Source of the DNA: Flintibacter faecis
GTDB lineage: Bacteria > Bacillota > Clostridia > Oscillospirales > Oscillospiraceae
DNA length: 64,000 nucleotides
Assembly (NCBI RefSeq): GCF_014287875.1
Contig: NZ_JACOPN010000007.1
Location: 62,001-126,000 of the forward strand
Direction: 5' to 3'
The notes under the pieces are model-generated. The model saw only the letters and a program-made list of their open reading frames with translations, was not told the DNA's origin and did not search any database. This document shows positions 57,135 through 64,000 of the stretch, one piece after another; positions within the stretch are counted from its first letter, which is position 1; each line of letters begins with the position of its first letter. The position numbers were made by a program, and so were the translations under genes.

Positions 57135-58346
57135 TCACAGCCAGATGCTGCTTGCGTGGGCCATGCGGGTGCGGGTGTACAGGATGACCCGGTCCCCCTG
57201 GTGCAGGGTCAGATCGCCGTTGGGGATGAGCATCCGGCCCTTGCGCTTGACGATGACGATCAGGGTCTGGCGGGAGATATCCAGGTCCCGGATACGCTGG
57301 CCGTTCCAGGGATTGTGCTGGCGCAGCTCCAGTTCCTTCAGCTCGATATGGTGCTGGTCGCTGCTGCCCACCGACTCGGCCCCCAGCACCAGCACGTCGT
57401 TGTCCATCAGCTTCACGCTGCCCCGGGGGACCACCACCTCGTGCCCCCGCTGGATGGCCACCACGATAACGCCGTGGGGCAGGCCCAGCTGCTGGATGGT
57501 CTTGCCCGACCAGCTGTCGTGCTCGGTGAGGGCCACCCGGATGAAGTGGACCTCGTCCTCGTCGGCATACTCGCTGATGCGCTTGATGCGGGTATACTGA
57601 TCCACAAATCCGGCGGAAATAATACCCGTTGGAATGGCCACCATGCCCACGCCCAAAAACGTAATGAAGATGCTGAATATTTTTCCCATCGTCGTAACGG
57701 GATAGATGTCGCCATAGCCGATGGTCAGCAGGGTGGACACCGACCACCAGATGCCGGAAAAGGCGTTGGAGAACACCTCCGGCTGGGCATCGTGCTCCAG
57801 GCTGTACATGCACAGGCTGGAGGCCAGCATAAGCACCAGCAGGATGAACACCGAGGAGAATAGCTGCTGCCGCTTGCTGGAGATGACCTGGGTGATAACA
57901 CCCAGGGAGTCGTAATAGGCGTTCACCCGGAACAGGCGGAACACCCGGGCCACCCGGAACATGCGGAAGGCCACCGCCCCGCTGGGGAAGAACACCGGCA
58001 GATAATAGGGCAGAAAGGACAGCAGATCCACCAGGCCGCTGAAGGAGAAGATATACCGCAGCACCGCACGGGGTTCCGTCAGGCTGGGCCGCAGAAACTT
58101 GGCCGTCCACAGCCGCATGGCAAAGTCTGCGGCGAAGAAGGCCACCGTGACCGCCTCTATCGTCACCAGCCAGGGGCCGAATCTGGCATGGAGATCGTCG
58201 AAGGTATTCATCACGCTGACCACCAGATTGATCACGATAGACAGAATGTTAAAGGCGTCATACACCTGGCTGGCTACGTCGCCGGGCAGCCCGATCTCGA
58301 TGATCTCGAACAGGCGCTTACGCCGATAGTCCCACTCAGTCTCCAT
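57135..58346 (-). CDS. Voltage-gated-type potassium channel with two C-terminal RCK_C (TrkA-C) domains
   Basis: 403 residues. Six membrane spans with an S4-like helix RMFRVARVFRLFRVN, pore-loop selectivity filter TIGYGD, then two TrkA_C-type regulatory domains (ALTEHDSWSGKTIQQLGLPHGVIVVAIQRGHEVVVPRGSVKLMDNDVLVLG and HNPWNGQRIRDLDISRQTLIVIVKRKGRMLIPNGDLTLHQGDRVILY) but no TrkA_N nucleotide-binding domain. K+ flux control; the ligand of the RCK_C pair is unknown. ATG follows GGAGGAGAGAGAA. Confidence 0.9.
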   Translation of the reverse strand: METEWDYRRKRLFEIIEIGLPGDVASQVYDAFNILSIVINLVVSVMNTFDDLHARFGPWLVTIEAVTVAFFAADFAMRLWTAKFLRPSLTEPRAVLRYIFSFSGLVDLLSFLPYYLPVFFPSGAVAFRMFRVARVFRLFRVNAYYDSLGVITQVISSKRQQLFSSVFILLVLMLASSLCMYSLEHDAQPEVFSNAFSGIWWSVSTLLTIGYGDIYPVTTMGKIFSIFITFLGVGMVAIPTGIISAGFVDQYTRIKRISEYADEDEVHFIRVALTEHDSWSGKTIQQLGLPHGVIVVAIQRGHEVVVPRGSVKLMDNDVLVLGAESVGSSDQHHIELKELELRQHNPWNGQRIRDLDISRQTLIVIVKRKGRMLIPNGDLTLHQGDRVILYTRTRMAHASSIWL

Positions 58347-58403
58347 TTCTCTCTCCTCCAGACGCCCCGCCGCCGATTTGCACGGACTGCGGAGCCTTTG
58401 GTG

Positions 58404-59726
58404 TTACAGGGCGGCCTGCCTGGGGGCCAGCTCCACCCCCTGGTCCGTCACCGTGGCCTGTACCCCCAGCAGGGGGCACAGGTCGCTCAGGGGCAGACAG
58501 CGCCCGCCGCTGCGCTCCACCGTGGGGCCGGACAGGCGCACCAGCATTCCGTCCAGCAGGGCCCGGCGGCCCACGGGCAGCTCGATCTTGTGCAGGCCGT
58601 CAGACAGGCGGAGCACCCCGTCCTCCCCCGTCTCCCCCGTCCAGCCCAGGGCGGCGGCCAGAGCGGCTGCATCCACATAGGTCACGCCGGACAGCCGGGT
58701 CACTCTGTCCCCCAGGTCCAGGGCCTGTCCCTGCCAGAACAGGGCGGGGGCCTGATTCTCCCCCGGCTGGGTCTGGGCGGCCAGATACTCCTCATAGGTC
58801 AGCCCCCGGTCCATGCAGGTCCGGGCGATGTCCTGTCCCACATAGCGGTAGTGCCAGGGCTCATAGCGATAGCCGGTGATGGACTCCTTCTCCCGGGGAT
58901 AGCGCAGCAGAAAGCCGAACCGGGCACAGTTGGCCCGGAGCCAGGCATATTCCGCCGTGTTCTCGAAGTGGGCGCTGATGCTGGCGGTGTTGATGTCCAG
59001 GGCCAGGCCGGTCTGGTGCTCGGAGTAGCCGGGGCGGGCGGAGTACCGCTCGGCATTGGCCTTGCCGTCTATGGACACATAATGTTGATACAGCCCCTGC
59101 TGGGTCTGATAGGAGCGGTAGGCGGACACGCTGCGCAGGGAGATACCGTCCTGCTTGGCCGCGTCGGCCATGGCCCGAAAGGCCGCCGCCGCTTCGGGGA
59201 CCATGCTGCCCACGCCATAGCGCCCGCCCAGCTTCTCCAGCTCCGGCACATAGGTCTCAGACAGGCCGTGGTACTTGTTCACCAGCACCAGGGGGTCCGC
59301 CGGGTCATCGATGGGCCGGGCATCGTCATAGGGGGTGAGGTCCAGATCCAGGTTGACCTGGGTGACGATCTCTGCCGTCTCCGCCTCCGGGTGGGCCTGG
59401 ACATAGGCCAGATAGCGGGCCTCCCGGTCCAAGCGGCTGTTTTCCAGCGCCAGACAATCCAGCAGCCGGGGTGCCAGCCCCATGGCCCGCTCCCCCAGCC
59501 GGGCCCACAGCTGCTCCGCCTGCTGCTCAGAATAGCCCAATCCCGCCAGCTCCGCCAGGGCGGCGTGATAACCAGCGGCCGGGTCCGGCTCATAGAGCAG
59601 AGGGGACAGCCCCTCCACCGCCGCCACCAGGGGCGGCTCCTCCGTTTTGGCGGCCAGCGCCGCCGGGGACAAACACAGGGCCAGGGACAACGCCCCGGCC
59701 AGAATACGCTTAGAATATGTGGACAT
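58404..59726 (-). CDS. Secreted D,D-carboxypeptidase (VanY-like, M15B) with C-terminal copper-amine-oxidase-like domain
   Basis: 440 residues. A signal peptide (SKRILAGALSLALCLSPAALAA) is followed by a linker and an M15 peptidase: SAYRSYQTQQGLYQ, SARPGYSEHQTGLALDIN (Zn and catalytic residues, SxHxxGxAxD), EPWHYRYVG (Glu base and His). The last ~110 residues (VTYVDAAALAAALGWTGETGEDGVLRL) resemble the Cu-amine-oxidase N-terminal-like repeat that many clostridia add for wall binding. Likely trims peptidoglycan stem peptides. ATG follows CTGGAGGTCTTTTCAGC. Confidence 0.88.
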   Translation of the reverse strand: MSTYSKRILAGALSLALCLSPAALAAKTEEPPLVAAVEGLSPLLYEPDPAAGYHAALAELAGLGYSEQQAEQLWARLGERAMGLAPRLLDCLALENSRLDREARYLAYVQAHPEAETAEIVTQVNLDLDLTPYDDARPIDDPADPLVLVNKYHGLSETYVPELEKLGGRYGVGSMVPEAAAAFRAMADAAKQDGISLRSVSAYRSYQTQQGLYQHYVSIDGKANAERYSARPGYSEHQTGLALDINTASISAHFENTAEYAWLRANCARFGFLLRYPREKESITGYRYEPWHYRYVGQDIARTCMDRGLTYEEYLAAQTQPGENQAPALFWQGQALDLGDRVTRLSGVTYVDAAALAAALGWTGETGEDGVLRLSDGLHKIELPVGRRALLDGMLVRLSGPTVERSGGRCLPLSDLCPLLGVQATVTDQGVELAPRQAAL

Positions 59727-59764
59727 GCTGAAAAGACCTCCAGGGGGTTACAAAGAGAGATGGG

Positions 59765-59986
59765 TTAGGAGTGATGCGCTTTCGTTTGATACTCGGCAGA
59801 CAGCTCGTCCGCCAAATAGTCATCGCTCATGCAGTGCAGATCGGACACGCCGTCCCGCATCAGGCAGTATAGCTGGGAGCGATAAAACAGGTCCATCGCC
59901 CCGCCGAGGGAGATCCCCGTCTTTTTTGCAAAGCAGGCGATGACCCGAGCATATTTCTTTTGCAGGAGAATGGGGTTTGCCTTCAT
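59765..59986 (-). CDS. Small DUF3791-associated protein
   Basis: 73 residues. The reading LLQKKYARVIACFAKKTGISLGGAMDLFYRSQLYCLMRDGVSDLHCMSDDYLADEL resembles short clostridial proteins that are found directly downstream of DUF3791 genes, sometimes labelled DUF3791 too. No catalytic motif is visible. The ATG overlaps the preceding stop by four bases (59983-59986), which supports a real coupled pair. Function unknown; a toxin-antitoxin role has been suggested for this gene neighbourhood elsewhere but not proven. Confidence 0.75.
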   Translation of the reverse strand: MKANPILLQKKYARVIACFAKKTGISLGGAMDLFYRSQLYCLMRDGVSDLHCMSDDYLADELSAEYQTKAHHS

Positions 59987-60234
59987 ACAGTCACATCTCT
60001 TTCCCGCATCAGCTCCAGGATGTCGTTGACGATATAGTCCTTGCTCTGGGTGTGGAGCATCTCGTACTCGGGCACGATATAGCCGTTTAGAATGTCGCTC
60101 CGTTCGGTGAAGGCCCGATAGACCTGCTGACCGCTCACGCCCAAGCGGGCGGCCACACTCTCCACACAGAAGACAGCAAACTCCAGCTCCCTGGCGTTCC
60201 TGATGGGGCCACCGATTTTATCTGTGTTCTCCAT
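59983..60234 (-). CDS. DUF3791 domain protein
   Basis: 83 residues: ELEFAVFCVESVAARLGVSGQQVYRAFTERSDILNGYIVPEYEMLHTQSKDYIVNDILELM, the DUF3791 pattern (LHTQ...YIVxDI). Function unknown. ATG at 60234 follows GGGAGGTGGCCC and overlaps the preceding amidotransferase gene by 17 bases (60218-60234). Confidence 0.85.
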   Translation of the reverse strand: MENTDKIGGPIRNARELEFAVFCVESVAARLGVSGQQVYRAFTERSDILNGYIVPEYEMLHTQSKDYIVNDILELMRERDVTV

Positions 60235-60907
60235 GGGCCACCTCCCGGCACCGCTCCAAAAAATATTCCCAAATGGCTTCGCCGCCGTCGCAGTCGGGGC
60301 GGCGGCGGGTATAGGCCATGCGCTCGGGGTGGAACTGCACCCCCAGGATGGGCAGGCGCTCATGCTCCATGGCCTCGGCCACGCCCCCCTCGCTCCATGC
60401 GGTGATGACCATGCCGAAGCCCGGATCGGCCACCGCCTGGTGGTGAAAGCTGTTGGTGTGGAGAATGGAGCCATACAGCCCCGCCAGCCATGACCCTTCC
60501 CGGGTGCGCACCGGGTGCCGGGCATCGTCCCGCCGGGTCCCCCTGTGGAAGATGCCCTGTTCCGGGGGCAGGTCCTGGATCAGCCCGCCTCCTAAAGCGG
60601 CGGCAATGACCTGCATCCCCCGGCAGATGCCCAGAATGGGCCGTCCCGCCTGATGGAAGGCCCGGAAGAGCGCCAGCTCCGCCACGTCCCGCTCCCGGTC
60701 CGGGGGATCGCCCCCCGCCTGGGGCCAGCCGAACAGCTCGGGGTCCAGGTCCCCGCCGCCGCACAGCACCAGCCCCGCACAGGACAGGTCCGGTTCCGGG
60801 GAATGGCCCGGGCAGGGGATGCCCCCCGCCGCCGTCACCGCATCGGCATAGGCGGCAGAGGCCCCCCGCTCACAGGAGAGCTGGATGCGGGGCCTTGGCT
60901 CAGACAT
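60218..60907 (-). CDS. Class C26 glutamine amidotransferase-like hydrolase (PuuD family)
   Basis: 229 residues. Catalytic Cys near residue 96 in LGICRGMQVIAAALGG, His near 190 in GVQFHPERM; also CGGGDLDPELFGW. This is the gamma-glutamyl-GABA hydrolase (PuuD) branch; the natural substrate here is unknown. The ATG overlaps the stop of the upstream kinase gene, forming a tight operon with cytidylate-kinase-like and DUF3791 genes. Confidence 0.86.
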   Translation of the reverse strand: MSEPRPRIQLSCERGASAAYADAVTAAGGIPCPGHSPEPDLSCAGLVLCGGGDLDPELFGWPQAGGDPPDRERDVAELALFRAFHQAGRPILGICRGMQVIAAALGGGLIQDLPPEQGIFHRGTRRDDARHPVRTREGSWLAGLYGSILHTNSFHHQAVADPGFGMVITAWSEGGVAEAMEHERLPILGVQFHPERMAYTRRRPDCDGGEAIWEYFLERCREVAHGEHR

Positions 60908-61523
60908 GCTGGGCCTCCCGGTGGCGGACCATGTCTGCGATCAGGTCCACGGCCCCCTCCACCCCCACGGTGGTGGAGTTGATGGTCAGGTCATACCGGC
61001 GCATCTCGCCCCAGCTGTGGCCGGTGTAGTAGTTATAATAGTTGGCCCGGCCCCGGTCCATCTGCACCACCCGGCGCTCCATGTCGTCCTGGGGAATGTG
61101 ATACTCCTCCACACACCGGCGCACCCGGCTGGCCAGGTCGGCGTGGATGAACACCTTCAGGCAGTTGTCCCGGTCCCCCAGCACATAGTCGCTGCACCGC
61201 CCCACGATGACGCAGGGACCTTGGTCGGCCAGCTCCCTTATCACATCGGACTGGGCAAAGAATGCCTGGTGGCTGACGGGGATGCCGTGGCTGGACATGG
61301 TGGGGGCCCCGATGCCGATGGGGGCGATGGACATGTGAAAGCGGCTGCGGGCCCGCTCCTCCGCCCGGGCGATAAAGTCCGGGGACAGGCCGCTCTTCTC
61401 CGCCGTCTTCAAGATCAGGGTCCGGTCATAGCAGGGGATGCCCAGGCGGGCCGCCAGCTGCTTTCCGATCAGACGGCCGCCGCTGCCAAATTCCCGGCTG
61501 ATAGAGATGACATAGTTGCTCAT
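60900..61523 (-). CDS. Cytidylate-kinase-like family protein
   Basis: 207 residues. N-terminal ISREFGSGGRLIGKQLAARLG is the AAA-type NMP kinase P-loop variant (GSGGxxIG). The rest (GRCSDYVLG, VFIHADLASRVRRCVEEY, YYNYYTGHSWGEMRRYDLTINST) is the AAA+ 'cytidylate kinase-like' family common in clostridia and distinct from Cmk. Substrate unproven. ATG follows CAGGAGGAAATCGC. Confidence 0.85.
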   Translation of the reverse strand: MSNYVISISREFGSGGRLIGKQLAARLGIPCYDRTLILKTAEKSGLSPDFIARAEERARSRFHMSIAPIGIGAPTMSSHGIPVSHQAFFAQSDVIRELADQGPCVIVGRCSDYVLGDRDNCLKVFIHADLASRVRRCVEEYHIPQDDMERRVVQMDRGRANYYNYYTGHSWGEMRRYDLTINSTTVGVEGAVDLIADMVRHREAQHV

Positions 61524-61574
61524 GCGATTTCCTCCTGCTGATACCAGTTGCCGGGCGCAGCCCGGTTTTCATAT

Positions 61575-61603
61575 ATTATAGCGGACCGCTTGAAAAATGA
61601 CAA
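61575..61603 (-). promoter_or_regulatory. Sigma-A promoter for the kinase-amidotransferase-DUF3791 operon
   Basis: Minus strand TTGTCA, 17-base spacer, perfect TATAAT. The palindrome AGCGGACCGCT (61580-61590) overlaps the spacer and could be an operator. Confidence 0.7.
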
Positions 61604-61695
61604 CGAAAATCTGTCCCTTTTTCCGGCATTTCGGGTAATTTTTCGTGGCCGAAGGGCGGTGATTTTCGGAACAGTTCATAAAATCCCTCCAGCCC

Positions 61696-61724
61696 TTGCA
61701 TCACGGCGGCAGAGCGGGTATGAT
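61696..61724 (+). promoter_or_regulatory. Sigma-A promoter for malQ-glgP
   Basis: TTGCAT, 17-base spacer, TATGAT, 62 bases before the malQ ATG. Confidence 0.65.
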
Positions 61725-61786
61725 AAACCCATAGAAACAGATCCAGTCAGGCGCGCTGCAAGCGCTTTGGAAAGGCGGCGGTATCC

Positions 61787-63301
61787 ATGTCTGTGCGGAG
61801 CTCGGGCGTTCTGATGCCCATTTTCTCCCTCCCCTCCCCCTACGGGGTGGGCACCCTGGGGCGGCAGGCCCGGGAATTTGCGGACTTTTTGGCCCGGAGC
61901 GGGCAGAGCCATTGGCAGATCCTGCCCATCGGCCCCACGGGATATGGGGACTCCCCCTATCAGTCCTTCTCCTCCCGGGCGGGCAACCCCTATCTCATCG
62001 ACCTGGACGAGCTGGAGCAGCAGGGGCTGCTGGAGCGGGAGGAGTACGCCTCCCTCCCCTGGGGGGACGACCCGGAGCGGGTGGACTATCAGACCCTCTA
62101 CCGCCTGCGGCTGCCTGTGCTGCGGCGTGCCTGCGACCGGCTGCTCTCCCGCTCCCCGGCGGCCTTTGACCGGTTCTGTCTGCTCCACCAGGCCTGGCTG
62201 GATGACTATGCCCTGTTTATGGCCCTGAAAGAGCGGTACGGCGGCACCCCCTGGCTGGAGTGGCCGGAGGACATCCGCCTCCGCCGCCCCCGGGCCATGG
62301 CCCGGGCGAAAAAAGAGCTGGAGGACGACATCCGCTTCTGGCAGGGGGTGCAGTACCTCTTCTTTGGCCAGTGGCAGGAATTCAAGTCCTATGTCAACGG
62401 AAAGGGCATCTCCATCGTGGGCGACCTGCCCATCTATGTCGCCGGGGACAGCGCCGACGTGTGGGCCGCCCCGGAGCAGTTCCTGCTGGACGACCAGGGC
62501 CGCCCCACCCTGGTGGCCGGGGTGCCCCCGGACGACTACTCCGCCGACGGCCAGCTGTGGGGCAACCCTCTGTTCCGGTGGGACCGGATGAAACAGGACG
62601 GCTACGCCTGGTGGCTGGACCGGGTGGCCTTTCAGTTCAAAATTTACGACGTGCTGCGGCTGGACCACTTCCGGGGCTTTGAATCCTATTACGCCATCCC
62701 CTACGGGGAGAAGACCGCCCGGAACGGCCAGTGGCTGCCCGGGCCTGGGATGGACTTCTTCCGGGCCCTCCGCCGCAGCCTGGGCCCCCGGCCCATCATT
62801 GCCGAGGACCTGGGCTTTCTCACCCCGGAGGTGTACCAGCTGCTGGCGGACACGGGCTTTCCCGGCATGAAGGTGCTGGAGTTCGGCTTTGGCGACCCGG
62901 GGGAGGACAGCGAATACCTGCCCCACAACTACCCCGTCCACAGCGTGGCCTATCCCGGCACCCACGACAACGACACCATTCTGGGCTGGCTGGACAGCCT
63001 GACCCCGGAGCAGGCGAAGTTCGCCCGGCACTACCTCCGCCTGTCCCGCCGGGAGGGGCTGCACTGGGGCGTGCTGCGTTCTCTCTGGGCCAGCCCCGCC
63101 CAGCTGACCGTGGTGCAGATGCAGGACCTGCTTGGCCTTGACCGCCGCGCCCGGATGAACACCCCCTCCACCCTGGGGGGCAACTGGCAGTGGCGGGCAC
63201 TGCCGGAGGCGATGAGCGCCGGCCTGGCCCGGCGGCTGTACCGGGAGGCCGCCGCCTATCAGCGTCTGCCCCGGGGCGGCGCAGCAAAGAACGAGGAGTG
63301 A
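61787..63301 (+). CDS. malQ: 4-alpha-glucanotransferase (amylomaltase)
   Basis: 504 residues, the usual GH77 length. GVGTLGRQAREFADFLARSG N-terminus; SFSSRAGNPYLIDLDEL; catalytic nucleophile region RLDHFRGFESYY, acid/base IIAEDLGFLTPEV, and third carboxylate PGTHDNDTILGW. Transfers maltooligosyl units, working with glycogen phosphorylase in glycogen/maltodextrin breakdown. ATG follows GGAAAGGCGGCGGTATCC. glgP begins six bases after the stop. Confidence 0.95.
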   Translation: MSVRSSGVLMPIFSLPSPYGVGTLGRQAREFADFLARSGQSHWQILPIGPTGYGDSPYQSFSSRAGNPYLIDLDELEQQGLLEREEYASLPWGDDPERVDYQTLYRLRLPVLRRACDRLLSRSPAAFDRFCLLHQAWLDDYALFMALKERYGGTPWLEWPEDIRLRRPRAMARAKKELEDDIRFWQGVQYLFFGQWQEFKSYVNGKGISIVGDLPIYVAGDSADVWAAPEQFLLDDQGRPTLVAGVPPDDYSADGQLWGNPLFRWDRMKQDGYAWWLDRVAFQFKIYDVLRLDHFRGFESYYAIPYGEKTARNGQWLPGPGMDFFRALRRSLGPRPIIAEDLGFLTPEVYQLLADTGFPGMKVLEFGFGDPGEDSEYLPHNYPVHSVAYPGTHDNDTILGWLDSLTPEQAKFARHYLRLSRREGLHWGVLRSLWASPAQLTVVQMQDLLGLDRRARMNTPSTLGGNWQWRALPEAMSAGLARRLYREAAAYQRLPRGGAAKNEE

Positions 63302-63307
63302 ACTGAC

Positions 63308-64000
63308 ATGCAACTAAGTGAAGAAATTTTCCAGCTGACCCAACAGCACTTTGGCCGGGCCCCCGACCAGTGCGACGACCGGCAGCTGTATCAGGCCCTG
63401 CTCATCCTGGCCCGGCAGCGGGCCGGGGAGCGCCCCGCTCCCACGGGGGAGCGGAAGCTCTATTACTTCTCGGCGGAGTTTTTGCTGGGCAAGCTGCTGT
63501 CCAACCAGCTGCTGGCCCTGGGGCTGTATCAGCCGGTGAAGGACTATCTGGCCGGAATGGGCCGGGACCTGGGGGTGCTGGAGTCCATGGAGCCGGAGCC
63601 CTCCTTGGGCAACGGCGGTCTGGGCCGCCTGGCCGCCTGCTTTCTGGACTCCATCGCCGCCCTGGGACTGCCCGGAGACGGCGTGGGCCTGAACTATCAC
63701 TTCGGCCTGTTCCGCCAGGTGTTCTCCCGGTGCAAGCAGACGGAGGAGCCGGACCCCTGGCTCCAGCCCGACGGCTGGCTCATCCCCACCCGGCGCGCCT
63801 TCCCCGTCTCCCTGGGAAACACCCAGGTGACGGCTGTCATGTATGACATCGCCATCCCCGGGGCGGGCAGCGGCTGTGCAAACCGCCTGCATCTGTTCGA
63901 CCTGGCCGACCCCGCCCACGCCCCCTGGGTGGGCATCGACTTTGACAAGGGGGACATCGCCCACAACCTGACCTCCTTCCTCTACCCCGATGACAGCGAC
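63308..64000 (+). CDS. glgP: Glycogen/starch phosphorylase, N-terminal part (runs past window end)
   Basis: The visible 231 residues begin MQLSEEIFQLTQQHFGRAP and contain KLYYFSAEFLLGKLLSNQ, EPEPSLGNGGLGRLAACFLDSIA and VGLNYHFGLFRQVF, the phosphorylase N-terminal signatures. The pyridoxal-phosphate lysine lies beyond the window. Cleaves alpha-1,4-glucan by phosphate to glucose-1-phosphate. Tightly coupled to malQ upstream. Confidence 0.94.
   Translation, partial: MQLSEEIFQLTQQHFGRAPDQCDDRQLYQALLILARQRAGERPAPTGERKLYYFSAEFLLGKLLSNQLLALGLYQPVKDYLAGMGRDLGVLESMEPEPSLGNGGLGRLAACFLDSIAALGLPGDGVGLNYHFGLFRQVFSRCKQTEEPDPWLQPDGWLIPTRRAFPVSLGNTQVTAVMYDIAIPGAGSGCANRLHLFDLADPAHAPWVGIDFDKGDIAHNLTSFLYPDDSD

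Noticed and set aside
1..64000. CRISPR arrays, insertion-sequence transposases, prophage or integrative elements
   Set aside because: No direct-repeat/spacer pattern, no transposase or integrase reading, no phage structural genes were seen; only short non-coding repeats.

Overview
The window (about 60% GC by eye, dense, with AGGAGG-type ribosome binding sites) looks like the chromosome of a spore-forming, anaerobic, butyrate-producing clostridium of the high-GC Oscillospiraceae type (Flavonifractor / Pseudoflavonifractor / Lawsonibacter-like). The basis is spoIIE, phosphotransbutyrylase plus butyrate kinase, DnaD/DnaI-type primosome genes, a CIRCE element, an ECF SigV/RsiV-type pair and family-typical dispersed repeats. 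The genus is an inference. No phage, conjugative element, transposase, rRNA or CRISPR array is visible.

Layout. 1-9.2 kb: a minus-strand GTPase of the Tet(M)/EF-G class fused to a Rae1/YacP-like NYN nuclease (cut by the window edge), then plus-strand housekeeping genes (CmpB-type membrane protein, DUF1836, DegV, prmA, metallophosphoesterase, DUF2156) separated by two copies of a palindromic repeat, and tRNA-Thr(CGT). 9.3-16.8 kb: ptb-buk, a convergent dnaD-dnaI pair, spoIIE and a polysaccharide deacetylase. 16.8-33.6 kb: a molybdenum-hydroxylase island with a BTAD/AAA/TPR regulator, a YfcC-type carrier, modABC, five Moco genes (mog, MOSC, moaA, moaC, a MoeA-like gene), an XdhC-type maturation factor, a MocA-ModE fusion, and a divergent three-subunit xanthine-dehydrogenase-type enzyme. 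A 16-base motif recurs upstream of three transcription units in this island.

33.7-49.5 kb: an unknown membrane protein, CstA, the fakA/Asp23 operon, zapA, a U32 peptidase-family protein, dut, maf, mreC, mreD, a class B PBP2, an Mrp-type ATPase and glutamine-dependent NAD synthetase. 49.5-57 kb is stress-response territory: htpG behind a CIRCE operator, an ECF sigma / RsiV-like anti-sigma / lipoprotein operon with a housekeeping and an ECF-type promoter, an MNT/HepT toxin-antitoxin pair, and BlaI/BlaR1-like genes behind a large perfect inverted repeat. 57-64 kb: a voltage-gated-type K+ channel, a VanY-like carboxypeptidase, two small DUF3791-type proteins, a class C26 amidotransferase, a cytidylate-kinase-like protein, and malQ-glgP, the last cut by the window end.

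How the genes work together. The modABC transporter supplies molybdate, the moa/mog/moe genes build molybdopterin, XdhC and the MocA-like protein finish the cofactor, and the xdh-type subunits use it. DegV (FakB-like) and FakA are the two halves of fatty-acid kinase. mreC/mreD/PBP2/zapA serve cell shape and division. The most striking single feature is the ribosomal GTPase-nuclease fusion at the left edge.
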